From: Streptomyces sp. NBC_00083
Lineage (GTDB): Bacteria > Actinomycetota > Actinomycetes > Streptomycetales > Streptomycetaceae
Assembly (NCBI RefSeq): GCF_026343295.1
Contig: NZ_JAPELY010000001.1
Coordinates: 310,001-374,000, forward strand
Direction of reading: 5' to 3'
DNA: 64,000 nt
Shown here: positions 47,826 through 56,111 of the stretch, one piece after another
Layout of the letters: each line of letters begins with the position of its first letter
Position numbering within the stretch: the stretch's first letter is position 1
The notes under the pieces: model-generated
What the model saw: the letters and a program-made list of their open reading frames with translations, nothing else
Database searches by the model: none
Told to the model about the DNA's origin: nothing
Program-made: the position numbers and the translations under genes

Positions 47826-48730
47826 CCGTGAACATCCCCGGCCCCGGCCCCGGCCCCGTACGCGGCCGCATCACCGCCGCCTTCACCGACGCCGGGACCA
47901 CCGGAGCGCTCTGCGCCACCGACATCGACACCGGCGACACCGTCGCGCTGGGCGCCGACACCCCCGTCTCCACCGCCAGCGTCCACAAGCTGTGCCTCGT
48001 CGCCACCCTCTACCGCGAAGCAGCCGCCGGCCGCCTCGACCCCGCCGCGCCCCTCGACATCCCCGCCGAAGGCCGCGCCCCCGGACCCACCGGGCTCGCC
48101 GTCATGCGCGACGCCGCCCGGCTCTCCGCACGCGACCTCGCCTCGCTCGCCATCGCCGTCAGCGACAACGCGGCGGCGGACGTCCTCTGGGCGTACGTCG
48201 GCCTCGACACCGTCAACGCGACCATGCGCGCCCTCGGCCTGACCCGCACCGTCGCCGTCCACGACCAGGCGGCCCTCTACGCGACGATGCTCACCGACGC
48301 CGGCTCCGGCGGACCCGCCGCCCTCGTCGACCCCGCCGCCGTAGCCCGCCTCACCGTCCTCGACCCCGCCCGCACCAACCGCTCCACCCCGCGCGAAATG
48401 GCCGCCCTGCTCCGCGCGGTCTGGCGCGACGAGGTGTGCGGCGGGGTGTGGGGCGACGAACTCCGCGCCGTCCTCGGCGTCCAGGCCTGGAGCCACCGGC
48501 TCGCCTCCGGCTTCCCCTTCGACGACGTACGCGTCAGCGGCAAGACGGGATCGCTGCCGACGCAGCGGCACGAGGCGGGGGTCGTGGAGTACCCCGACGG
48601 CGGGCGGTACGCCGTCGCCGTCTTCACCCGGGCTGCGTCCACGGCGGCGACGTTGCCGGCGGCGGATGCGGCGGTGGGCCGTGCGGCGCGCATCGCGGTA
48701 GACGCCCTACGAGCCCGCCCCTCGCACTAG
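47822..48730 (+). CDS. Class A beta-lactamase-like serine hydrolase without signal peptide
   Basis: 302-residue protein of the class A beta-lactamase fold: S-x-x-K as SVHK (~residue 52), S-D-N as VSDNAAADVLW (~120) and K-T-G as SGKTGSLP (~242). There is no export signal, and the N-terminus (TVNIPGPGPGPVRG) is not hydrophobic, so it is probably cytosolic and may not be a true antibiotic-resistance enzyme. The clear E-x-x-L-N motif of Ambler 166-170 is not evident. The GTG start overlaps the LysR stop. Confidence 0.88.
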   Translation: MTVNIPGPGPGPVRGRITAAFTDAGTTGALCATDIDTGDTVALGADTPVSTASVHKLCLVATLYREAAAGRLDPAAPLDIPAEGRAPGPTGLAVMRDAARLSARDLASLAIAVSDNAAADVLWAYVGLDTVNATMRALGLTRTVAVHDQAALYATMLTDAGSGGPAALVDPAAVARLTVLDPARTNRSTPREMAALLRAVWRDEVCGGVWGDELRAVLGVQAWSHRLASGFPFDDVRVSGKTGSLPTQRHEAGVVEYPDGGRYAVAVFTRAASTAATLPAADAAVGRAARIAVDALRARPSH

Positions 48731-48945
48731 CCCAACCCCGCGGGGGCCCGCGCCCCAACCCGCTTTCGTCTGCGGGGGCGCGCCCCCAACCCCGCCTTAC
48801 GTCTGCAGACCGTGCTGGGGCACCCGCGCAGTTCCCCGCGCCCCTAGTAGGGCACCCGGCACCGAGCCCATCGCCCGCGCCCACCGCGGCGGAGCCGCGC
48901 AGAGGGGGGGCAGTCCCGCGGCGCTGATAGGGCGCCCGGCATGGG
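48731..48945. repeat. Intergenic repeat remnants between convergent genes
   Basis: A short run of modules: TTTCGTCTGCGG with GGCGCGCCCCCAACCCC, module B (CGCGCAGTTCCCCGCGCCCC near 48827) and a module C palindrome (CACCGCGGCGGAGCCGCGC near 48882). No gene is supported in the 268-base gap. Confidence 0.75.
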
Positions 48946-48946
48946 G

Positions 48947-48979
48947 AAGGGCCGCGTCCACCTGCTCGGCGCGGCCCTT
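48947..48979 (-). terminator. Hairpin after prs
   Basis: AAGGGCCGCG (48947-48956), 13-base loop, CGCGGCCCTT (48970-48979); 20 bases beyond the stop of the leftward prs gene. Confidence 0.65.
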
Positions 48980-48998
48980 CACTCCGTACAGCTACGTG

Positions 48999-49973
48999 CT
49001 AGTTCTCCTCGAAGAGGCTCGTGACCGAACCGTCCTCGAACACCTCACGCACCGCCCGAGCGATCGACGGCGCGATGGACAGCACCGTGATCTTGTCGAG
49101 CTCCAGGTCCGACGGGTCGGGCAGCGTGTTCGTGAAGACGAACTCGCTCACCTTCGAGTTCTTCAGACGGTCCGCCGCCGGCCCCGACAGGATCCCGTGC
49201 GTCGCCGTCACGATGACATCCTCCGCACCGTGCGCGAACAACGCGTCCGCCGCGGCGCAGATCGTGCCACCCGTGTCGATCATGTCGTCGACCAGGACGC
49301 AGACGCGGCCCTTCACGTCACCGACGACCTCGTGCACCGTCACCGTGTTCGCGATGTCCTTGTCACGGCGCTTGTGCACGATCGCCAGCGGCGCGTCCAG
49401 ACGGTCGCACCAGCGGTCGGCGACCCGGACACGACCGGCGTCCGGAGACACGATCGTCAGCTTCGAGCGGTCGACCTTCGCACCCACGTAGTCCGCGAGG
49501 ACCGGAAGGGCGGTGAGGTGGTCCACCGGGCCGTCGAAGAAGCCCTGGATCTGGTCCGTGTGCAGATCGACCGTGAGGATGCGGTCCGCACCCGCGGTCT
49601 TCAGGAGGTCCGCGACCAGACGCGCCGAGATCGGCTCGCGGCCCTTGTGCTTCTTGTCCTGACGGGCATAGCCGTAGGACGGGATGATCACGGTGATGGA
49701 CCGCGCCGACGCCCGCTTCAGGGCGTCGATCATGATCAGCTGTTCCATGATCCACTTATTGATCGGAGCCGTGTGGCTCTGGATCAGGAAGCAGTCCGCA
49801 CCACGCGCCGACTCCTGGAAACGAACGTAGATCTCACCGTTCGCGAAGTCGAAGGCCTTCGTCGGCACGAGGCCCACACCCAACTGGTGTGCAACCTCCT
49901 CGGCCAGCTCGGGGTGGGCGCGGCCGGAGAAGAGCATCAGCTTCTTCTCGCCGGTCGTCTTGATCCCGGTCAC
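48999..49973 (-). CDS. prs: Ribose-phosphate pyrophosphokinase
   Basis: 324-residue PRPP synthase, feeding nucleotide, His and Trp synthesis. N-terminal MLFSGRAHPELAEEVA, the ATP-flexible-loop region GYARQDKKHKGREPISARLVADLL, VDLHTDQIQGFFDGPVDHL and the PRPP loop DDMIDTGGT are all intact. The start is GTG at 49973 behind GAGGAG. It is immediately downstream of glmU (117-base gap, same strand), a conserved pairing. Confidence 0.97.
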   Translation of the reverse strand: MTGIKTTGEKKLMLFSGRAHPELAEEVAHQLGVGLVPTKAFDFANGEIYVRFQESARGADCFLIQSHTAPINKWIMEQLIMIDALKRASARSITVIIPSYGYARQDKKHKGREPISARLVADLLKTAGADRILTVDLHTDQIQGFFDGPVDHLTALPVLADYVGAKVDRSKLTIVSPDAGRVRVADRWCDRLDAPLAIVHKRRDKDIANTVTVHEVVGDVKGRVCVLVDDMIDTGGTICAAADALFAHGAEDVIVTATHGILSGPAADRLKNSKVSEFVFTNTLPDPSDLELDKITVLSIAPSIARAVREVFEDGSVTSLFEEN

Positions 49974-50090
49974 AGCACAGTCTCCTCAGACAAGTTCGAT
50001 GCTGCTGCACCCGCGCGGTCCCTCTCGCCGCGAGCCAGCCGAATATGTGCACCTATCACGGTAGCCCGTGAAAGACGCGCCCGAATCCGG

Positions 50091-51539
50091 TCAGTTCTCG
50101 CCAACCGGCTGCTCGGCCGCAGCCTGAGCGGCCTGCGCGGCGGCACTTCCCGGACGCTTGCGCTCCACCCAACCCTCGATATTCCGCTGCTGGCCCCGGG
50201 CCACGGCCAGCGAACCCGCCGGCACGTCCTTCGTGATCACCGAACCGGCGGCGGTGTAAGCACCGTCCCCGACTGTGACGGGCGCAACAAACATGTTGTC
50301 CGAACCCGTCTTGCAATGTGAGCCGATCGTCGTGTGGTGCTTCGACTCACCGTCGTAGTTCACGAACACACTGGCCGCGCCGATATTCGTGTACTCGCCG
50401 ATCGTCGCGTCCCCGACGTACGACAGGTGCGGAACCTTGGTCCCCTCACCGATCGTCGCGTTCTTCGTCTCGACGTACGTACCGATCTTGGCCTTCACGC
50501 CGAGCCGCGTACCCGGACGCAAATAGGCGAACGGACCGACCGTCGCGCCCTCGCCCACCTCCGAGTCGTACGACACCGCGTTGTCCATCCGCGCGTCCCG
50601 GCCCACCACCGTGTTGGTCAGCCGCGAGTTCGGACCGACCTCCGCGCCGGAAGCCAGATGCGTCGTACCGAGGAGCTGCGTCCCCGGGTGCACCACCGCG
50701 TCCTGCTCGAACGTCACCTGCACGTCCACGAACGTCGTCGCCGGGTCCACCACCGTCACGCCCGCGAGCATCGCCCGCTCCAGGAGACGGTCGTTCAGCA
50801 GCCGGCGCGCCTCCGCCAGCTGCACCCGGTTGTTGATCCCGAGGATCTCCCGGAAGTCCCCCGCCAGCGACGCGCCCACCCGGTGCCCCGCCTCCCGCAG
50901 GATCCCGAGAACGTCCGTCAGGTACTCCTCGCCCTGGCTGTTGTCCGTACGCACCTTGCCCAGCGCGTCCGCGAGGAGCGCGCCGTCGAACGCGAACACA
51001 CCGGAGTTGATCTCACGGATCGCGCGCTGCGCGTCGGTCGCGTCCTTGTGCTCGACGATCGCGGTGACCGCGCCCGACGCGTCGTCCCGCACGATGCGGC
51101 CGTAGCCGGTCGAGTCGGCGACCTCGGCGGTCAGCACGGTGACGGCGTTGCGCTCCGACTCGTGCGTACGGGCCAGCTCGGCCAGCGTGGCGCCGGTCAG
51201 GAGCGGGGTGTCGCCGCACACCACGACGACCGTGCCCTCGATGGACTGGCCCAGCTCCTCCAGCGCCATCCGCACCGCGTGCCCGGTGCCGTTCTGCTCG
51301 TACTGGACGGCGGTGCGCACACCGGCGTCGACGGCACCCAGGTGCGCGGTGACCTGCTCACGGGCGTGGCCGACGACCACGACGAGGTGCTCGGGGTCGA
51401 GCTCACGGGAGGCTGCCACGACGTGGCCGACGAGCGAGCGCCCGCAGATCTCGTGCAGAACCTTGGGAGTGGCCGACTTCATGCGGGTGCCCTCACCCGC
51501 GGCGAGGACGACGACGGCGGCCGGGCGGGTTGCGCTCAC
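50091..51539 (-). CDS. glmU: Bifunctional GlcNAc-1-P uridyltransferase / glucosamine-1-P acetyltransferase
   Basis: 482-residue enzyme making UDP-GlcNAc for peptidoglycan. N-terminal uridyltransferase domain (~1-240; LAAGEGTRMKSATPKVLHEI and the GDTPLL metal site) and a C-terminal left-handed beta-helix acetyltransferase (~260-450; hexapeptide repeats, NATIGEGTKVPHLSYVGDATIGE, catalytic region KHHTTIG). The Gln/Ala-rich tail is longer than in E. coli. GTG at 51539 follows AAGGG by eight bases; longer frames run into the tRNA. Downstream of tRNA-Gln. Confidence 0.97.
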   Translation of the reverse strand: MSATRPAAVVVLAAGEGTRMKSATPKVLHEICGRSLVGHVVAASRELDPEHLVVVVGHAREQVTAHLGAVDAGVRTAVQYEQNGTGHAVRMALEELGQSIEGTVVVVCGDTPLLTGATLAELARTHESERNAVTVLTAEVADSTGYGRIVRDDASGAVTAIVEHKDATDAQRAIREINSGVFAFDGALLADALGKVRTDNSQGEEYLTDVLGILREAGHRVGASLAGDFREILGINNRVQLAEARRLLNDRLLERAMLAGVTVVDPATTFVDVQVTFEQDAVVHPGTQLLGTTHLASGAEVGPNSRLTNTVVGRDARMDNAVSYDSEVGEGATVGPFAYLRPGTRLGVKAKIGTYVETKNATIGEGTKVPHLSYVGDATIGEYTNIGAASVFVNYDGESKHHTTIGSHCKTGSDNMFVAPVTVGDGAYTAAGSVITKDVPAGSLAVARGQQRNIEGWVERKRPGSAAAQAAQAAAEQPVGEN

Positions 51540-51669
51540 GGAGGTGCCCTTCGGCTTCGGGGGGTGGACAACCGAAGGATACCGGGGGGTTTCGCGGATG
51601 AAATCGGGGTGGGGGGCGGTGAAATGCGGCGGGTCCTGACGAGAATCGCCAGGACCCGAAACCACGAAG

Positions 51670-51741
51670 CTCCCCCGCCAGGACTCGAACCCGGACATAG
51701 GGCACCAAAAGCCCCAGTGCTGCCAATTACACCACAGGGGA
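51670..51741 (-). tRNA. tRNA-Gln (anticodon UUG)
   Basis: 72-nt cloverleaf on the minus strand. The acceptor stem TCCCCTG/CGGGGGA is followed by discriminator G. The anticodon loop TTTTGGT gives anticodon TTG, and the T arm is CCGGG-TTCGAGT-CCTGG. The CCA end is not encoded (GAAGCTTCG context follows). It is read in the same direction as, and between, the HTH/LAGLIDADG-like gene (27-base gap) and glmU. Confidence 0.95.
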
Positions 51742-51768
51742 TGGAAACCGGCTAAACCGGACATTAGG

Positions 51769-52629
51769 TCAGGTCGCTGGATTGGCACTCAACACTATGC
51801 CGTACCAAGCGCCTTCCACGCGACGATAGAGGTCGGCACTCTTGGTCACATAGATCACCAAGCAGCCCTGATACGCCTCGGCGGTGTTCTTCCGCGAGGT
51901 GCGCGGGTTGTGCCTCTTGAGGGTGGCCCGCTGGAAGGCCGACGGGTCGACTCCGGCCAGACCGGCCCAGAACCGCTCGGCCCCGGCGACGTCCGCGGAC
52001 TCGTGAATGCTGACCCGGAAGCGCATCCGCTCGCGCGGGACCCCCAGGAGGCCGAGCCAGTCGAGGTAGACCTTGACCATGTTCGGGTCGCTGTTGACGA
52101 ACTGCAGCATCTCGCTGCGTCGGTACGTCTTGTCCTTGGCACCCTCGGCCCAGTAGAGCCCCACTCCGACGAGGAACAGCTCTCGATCCGAGAGCTCCCC
52201 TATCTCGTCCCGCGCGGCCGCCTTGATCCGCCTGCGCTCCTCCTCCTGGGACGCGCGCAGCCGCGCGAGCCCCTCGTTCATCAGGGCGCGCCGTTCCTCC
52301 TCGGAGTAGCGGGGCCGGGGCTTGGGGAGGTCGCGTACCCACAGGGATATGGAGCTCTTGGAGCAGCCGAGCTCGACCTGGATCTGGTCGTACGTCATGC
52401 CCTGGGCGCGTAATTCGCGCGCGCGGGCCCGGAGGTCGTCCCTCGCGTTCGGGCGCTTGGTCCACTCCGGCGGTGGCTCGCCCTTCACCAGCCGGTGGAG
52501 GAGGTCGTTGTTGTCGACGTGCAGCCGGTCGCGGATCTGGCGCAGGCTGAGCCCCTCGCGGCGCAGGGCGACGGCCTGGCGGCGGAGGCCCTCGAAGTCG
52601 GCGTATTTGCCGGGTGTGGTCGATGTCAT
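51769..52629 (-). CDS. HTH plus LAGLIDADG-like protein beside tRNA-Gln
   Basis: 286-residue protein of uncertain role. Two helix-turn-helix-like segments (~15-50, LRREGLSLRQIRDRLHVDNNDLLHRLV; ~64-100, LRAQGMTYDQIQVELGCSKSSISLWVRDLP) precede a basic coiled segment and a C-terminal domain (~148-280). ELFLVGVGLYWAEGAKDK and the following FVNSDPNMVKVYLDWL resemble the homing-endonuclease-like fold. It contains TTA at codon 73 (52411-52413), so translation should need the bldA tRNA. It ends 27 bases before tRNA-Gln. It could be a regulator or a domesticated endonuclease. Confidence 0.8.
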   Translation of the reverse strand: MTSTTPGKYADFEGLRRQAVALRREGLSLRQIRDRLHVDNNDLLHRLVKGEPPPEWTKRPNARDDLRARARELRAQGMTYDQIQVELGCSKSSISLWVRDLPKPRPRYSEEERRALMNEGLARLRASQEEERRRIKAAARDEIGELSDRELFLVGVGLYWAEGAKDKTYRRSEMLQFVNSDPNMVKVYLDWLGLLGVPRERMRFRVSIHESADVAGAERFWAGLAGVDPSAFQRATLKRHNPRTSRKNTAEAYQGCLVIYVTKSADLYRRVEGAWYGIVLSANPAT

Positions 52630-52781
52630 ACGGACACCGTTGTCCGCAATGCGGACGTCCGCTCGAAGAATCGGTGGATTCATTCCATCGTGGGATGGAC
52701 GGCGATTCCCGGCGTGTTCGAGGTGATTTCGTGCTGCCTGACCTGAGGAAAAGCCGAAGGAAAAACGTTCGCGCCCGCCCG

Positions 52782-52787
52782 TAGGCT
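52782..52787 (+). promoter_or_regulatory. -10 box TAGGCT before the sensor kinase (leaderless)
   Basis: TAGGCT ends seven bases before the ATG at 52795. The intervening GGGAGCC is too close to serve as a normal ribosome-binding site. No -35 is evident. Confidence 0.5.
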
Positions 52788-52794
52788 GGGAGCC

Positions 52795-54105
52795 ATGACC
52801 GCAACGGGGGCTTACCAGGAAGCCACGGGGTTGACCTCCCGTGGCTGGTGGTGGTGGGAGCGCAGGCGCAGCGCGGTGCTGGACGTCTCGCTCGGGGTGT
52901 TCTCCGCGCTGGAGTGCGCGCTGGAGGGGGTGAACTTCGCCGGGGACTCGGGGCTGCCGGTGCCGGCCGGGGTGCTGCTCGGGCTCGTGGCGGGGGCGTC
53001 GCTGGTGCTGCGGCGCCGGTGGCCGATCGCCGTGGTGCTGGTGTCGATCGCGGTGACCCCGGCCAGCATGGGTTTCATGCTGAGCGTGGTGGGGCTCTAC
53101 ACGCTGGCCGCGTCGGAGGTGCCGCGCCGGATCACGGCGGCGCTGGCGGGGATGTCGGTGGCGGGGACGTTCATCGTCACGTTCGTACGGATGCAGCAGA
53201 GCGTGGCGGGGGGCGATTACGACCCGGGGCGCTGGTACGTGCCGCTGGTGTCGGTGGTGATGTCGGTCGGCATCTCGGGTCCGCCGTTGTTGTACGGGCT
53301 CTATATAGGGGCGCGCCGGCGGCTGATGGAGTCGTTGCGGGAGCGCGCGGATTCGCTGGAGCGGGAGTTGTCGCTGCTCGCGGACCGGGCGGAGGAGCGG
53401 GCGGAGTGGGCGCGTACGGAGGAGCGGACGCGGATCGCCCGCGAGATGCATGACGTGGTGGCGCACCGGGTGTCGTTGATGGTGGTGCACGCGGCGGCGC
53501 TGCAGGCGGTGGCGCGCAAGGATCCGGAGAAGGCCGTGAAGAACGCGGCGCTCGTGGGCGACATGGGGCGTCAGGCGCTGACGGAGCTGCGGGAGATGCT
53601 CGGGGTGCTGCGGGCGGCCGATCAGCAGCCGGCGGCGCGGGTGGACGCGGTTCCGCTGGCGGCGGTGGGGGCGGCGGCCGCGGTGGCCGCGGCAGCCGCG
53701 GAGGAGGGGCCGTGTCTGGCGGACATCGAGGCGCTGGTGGAGCAGTCCCGGGAGGCCGGGATGGTGGTGGAGCTGGCGGTGCAGGGGGAGGCGCGGGGGT
53801 GTGAGGCGCTGGTGGAGCAGACCGCGTACCGGGTGGTGCAGGAGGCGCTGACCAACGTGCACAAGCATGCGGCGGGCGCGAAGGTGAGGGTGCGGCTCGC
53901 CTACCGGGAGGCGGAGGTGGCGATGCAGGTGGAGAACGGGCCTGCGGACGGGGGGACGGCGGATGCGGGGTTGCCGAGTGGGGGGAATGGGCTGGTGGGG
54001 ATGAGGGAGCGGGTGCTGGGGCTTGGCGGGGTGTTCGTGTCGGGTCCGACGGACGAGGGTGGCTTCCGCGTCTCGGCGATCCTCCCCGACCGTCGCCCCG
54101 ACTAG
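52795..54105 (+). CDS. Orphan sensor histidine kinase (HisKA_3 / NarL-partner type)
   Basis: 436-residue kinase. Four to five N-terminal membrane helices (~28-170), a coiled coil (~175-210), the HisKA_3 dimerisation domain with phospho-His 219 (IAREMHDVVAHRVSLM), and a HATPase_c domain (~335-430) with N-box EALTNVHKHA and G-box GNGLVGMRERV. Such kinases pair with NarL/LuxR regulators, but none adjoins. The two orphan LuxR-type regulators in this window, one with an intact receiver Asp, are possible partners. An Ala-rich insert (~285-300) precedes the ATPase domain. Confidence 0.92.
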   Translation: MTATGAYQEATGLTSRGWWWWERRRSAVLDVSLGVFSALECALEGVNFAGDSGLPVPAGVLLGLVAGASLVLRRRWPIAVVLVSIAVTPASMGFMLSVVGLYTLAASEVPRRITAALAGMSVAGTFIVTFVRMQQSVAGGDYDPGRWYVPLVSVVMSVGISGPPLLYGLYIGARRRLMESLRERADSLERELSLLADRAEERAEWARTEERTRIAREMHDVVAHRVSLMVVHAAALQAVARKDPEKAVKNAALVGDMGRQALTELREMLGVLRAADQQPAARVDAVPLAAVGAAAAVAAAAAEEGPCLADIEALVEQSREAGMVVELAVQGEARGCEALVEQTAYRVVQEALTNVHKHAAGAKVRVRLAYREAEVAMQVENGPADGGTADAGLPSGGNGLVGMRERVLGLGGVFVSGPTDEGGFRVSAILPDRRPD

Positions 54106-54540
54106 CCCTTTCCCGCGGTTCCGCCGCGGTGGGGGCGGGTGATCCGTTCGGTCCCGGGTGCCCTACAGGGGCGCGGGGCTGTGCCGTTTGCGCGGCTCCG
54201 CCGCGGTGGGCGCGGGCGGTGGGCTGCGGTGCCGGGTGCCCTACGTCTTTAGGGGCGCGGGGAACTGCGCGAGACGCGGGCACGGTCTGCAGACGAAAGC
54301 GGGGTTGCTGGGGCTCCGCCCCAGACCCCGGGGGATGCCCCACCCCACCCCTTCCCGAAACCCTCCGGGGGCGGGAAGAGGGGGCTGAGGTCCAGGCTCC
54401 TGGGGCTCCGCCCCAGACCCCGTTCGCGCCCGAAAGGCGCTCGTCCTCAAACGCCGGACGGGCTGAAAGGGCGCGCTCGTCCTCAAACGCCGGACAGGCT
54501 GAAGCGCGCTCGTCCTCCGCCGGGCGGGCTAAAGAGGACA
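54106..54540. repeat. Intergenic repeat cluster (C, C, B, A; inverted) before the SUKH locus
   Basis: About 435 bases between convergent genes. Module C halves (GCGGTTCCGCCGCGG near 54115; GCGCGGCTCCGCCGCGG near 54190), module B reversed (GGGGCGCGGGGAACTGCGCG near 54252), then module A reversed with the core GCTCGTCCTCAAACGCCGG near 54440 and 54475 and a truncated third copy near 54507. No gene is supported. Confidence 0.85.
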
Positions 54541-54544
54541 GGGT

Positions 54545-55033
54545 TCAGCCCGCTGTCAGGCGTACCGGCTGCGTGCCCGTGATCAGCGTGGACAGCGCGT
54601 GATCGATGTCCGCCCCGAGGTACCAGTCGCCCGTGTGATCGAGCGAGTACACCCGCCCCTCCGAGTCGATCGCGAGCACCGCCTGCTGATCGCCCTCCTC
54701 GCCGAGCGGAGCGATGTCCGTGTCGAGGGCCCGTCCGAGGTCGGCCAGGGTGCGGGCGAGGTGGAGGCCGGCGAGGGGGTCGAAGCGCAGGGCGGCCGGG
54801 GCGTTGCGGCGGCCGGGGCCCGGTGCGGTGAGGCGGAGGCCGCCGAATTCGGCCCAGGCCTCGACGGCCGCGGGGAAGACGGTGTGGCGGTGGCCCGCGG
54901 GCGAGGCGTGGCCGCGCAGCACGTCGGCCCAGGCCTCGGCCTGGCGGATGTCCCAGCGGCCGGGCTGCCAGCCGGCGGAGCGCAGGGCGGCGTCGACGGG
55001 GACGGGGAAGCGGGTGGTGGAGATGTCCGGCAT
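54545..55033 (-). CDS. SUKH-3 domain protein (immunity-type)
   Basis: 162-residue protein of the SUKH superfamily, class SUKH-3 (family call from sequence pattern). A-EAWADVLRGHA (~30-42), a central EFGGLRLT (~62-69; SUKH proteins typically carry a G-G-L motif here), and the C-terminal IDSEGRVYSLDHTGDWYLGADIDHALSTLI pattern. SUKH proteins neutralise nuclease or deaminase toxins in polymorphic toxin systems. It lies 41 bases downstream of the YwqJ-type deaminase gene in the same direction, the expected toxin-immunity pairing. Confidence 0.85.
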   Translation of the reverse strand: MPDISTTRFPVPVDAALRSAGWQPGRWDIRQAEAWADVLRGHASPAGHRHTVFPAAVEAWAEFGGLRLTAPGPGRRNAPAALRFDPLAGLHLARTLADLGRALDTDIAPLGEEGDQQAVLAIDSEGRVYSLDHTGDWYLGADIDHALSTLITGTQPVRLTAG

Positions 55034-55074
55034 CGGCCGCGGCCTTTCGGTGGGAGGGGGCGGGAGCGCCGGGT

Positions 55075-55860
55075 CTACGGTTCGACGCTGCGGACGCCGA
55101 AGTGGGCCAGGAGCGCGGTGCAGGAGCGGCAGGGCGGTGCGTAGCTGCCGTGGAGGGGGTCGCCGTCCTCGCGTATGCGGCGCGCGGTCAGCTTGGCGTG
55201 TTTGAGGGCGCGGCGGGCTTCGCCGTGGGTGAGGGGTTTGCGCTGGGCGCGTTTGGAGCGTCCCGTCTCGACGGCGGTCAAGTGCCGGGAGAGCAGGATC
55301 GCTTCGGGGCAGCGGCCGGTGAAGCGTTCGCGCTGGCCGCTGGTGAGGGTGTCGAGGTAGTCCTGGACGAGGGTGTGCAGGACGGGTGGCTGTTCGCCTT
55401 TGCCCGCGGTGCAGGTGAGGGTTTCGCCGCGTACGGAGAGCGCGGCGGCGATGGCGGGGAGGATGCCGTCGCGGCGGTGGCGGAGTAAGGGCGCGGCGGT
55501 GCCGGCCGTCGCGCTCCAGGTGAGGCGAGGATCACCGGCGGAGGCCGGGCCTCCGCGTGCCGTGCCCAGCGCCGTGCCTGACGCCGGTCCCGGTGCGGTG
55601 CCCAGCGCCGTCCCCGGCACCGGTCCTGTGCCAAGTGCCGACGCCTGCCCCGTACCCCGTGCCGTACCCGGCACCGGTCCTGTGCCAAGTGCCGACGCCT
55701 GCCCCGTACCCCGTGCCGTACCCGGCACCGGTCCCGTGCCCCGTGCCTGCCCCGGGGCCGTCCCTGGTGCCGGTCCCGGCGGGCTCGGGGTTCCCGGGGT
55801 GCCCCCCGGCGCCCCCGGCGCCCCCCGTGTCGCGGATGTTTCGTCTGCTGCGGTCTGCAT
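55075..55860 (-). CDS. YwqJ-type deaminase-domain protein with bldA (TTA) codon
   Basis: 261-residue protein. Residues 1-110 are low-complexity Gly/Thr/Pro/Ala and include two copies of GTGPVPGTARGTGQASAL (41-76). The C-terminal half (~112-255) carries the deaminase-fold pattern CPE (184-186, in GRCPEAILLSRHL) and PCRSC (243-247), the zinc site of YwqJ-type nucleic-acid deaminases. There is no signal peptide or toxin-delivery domain. Codon 125 is TTA (55486-55488). GGAGGA lies 11 bases before the ATG. Paired with SUKH-3 downstream; divergent from the WHH-SUKH gene. Confidence 0.85.
   Translation of the reverse strand: MQTAADETSATRGAPGAPGGTPGTPSPPGPAPGTAPGQARGTGPVPGTARGTGQASALGTGPVPGTARGTGQASALGTGPVPGTALGTAPGPASGTALGTARGGPASAGDPRLTWSATAGTAAPLLRHRRDGILPAIAAALSVRGETLTCTAGKGEQPPVLHTLVQDYLDTLTSGQRERFTGRCPEAILLSRHLTAVETGRSKRAQRKPLTHGEARRALKHAKLTARRIREDGDPLHGSYAPPCRSCTALLAHFGVRSVEP
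55615..55722. repeat. 54-bp in-frame tandem repeat in the YwqJ-type gene
   Basis: Two copies of a 54-base unit (55615-55668, 55669-55722), apparently identical, plus a partial third beginning CGGCACCGGTCC at 55723. They encode 18 residues each, in the disordered N-terminal half of the deaminase protein. Identity suggests recent duplication. Confidence 0.9.
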
Positions 55861-55979
55861 GGTGCTGGTGTTCCTCCCACTGGCGGCGGCTTCAGCCGCA
55901 CGTGTCAGCGCCCCCGAGTTGCGGGGACAGCCTGCCAAATGTGGGTGGTGGTACGGAAGCTGGGGCGCGATAAGCGACG

Positions 55980-56000
55980 TATCACCGGCGCAGGGTGATA
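55980..56000. promoter_or_regulatory. Inverted repeat in the divergent deaminase / WHH-SUKH promoter
   Basis: TATCACC (55980-55986), seven-base spacer, GGTGATA (55994-56000). A perfect repeat at the middle of the 251-base gap between the two divergent genes; it could co-regulate both arms. A TAGGCT -10-like box at 56060-56065 lies 46 bases upstream of the WHH-SUKH ATG. Confidence 0.45.
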
Positions 56001-56111
56001 TGTGCGTGACGGTTGGTGACCGGATCGCGGGGCCGGTTCCCGGTATTGCACCACCGCATAGGCTGGTCCTCACCAGCCGGACGCAGGAGTACGCAGCAGG
56101 GGGCAACCGCC

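Noticed and set aside
51742-52800. Integrative element attached at tRNA-Gln
   Set aside because: No integrase gene and no duplicate of the tRNA 3' end were seen nearby.
53177-54343. Minus-strand frame opposite the sensor kinase
   Set aside because: Pro/Ala/Arg-rich shadow with no domain; the kinase on the plus strand is complete.
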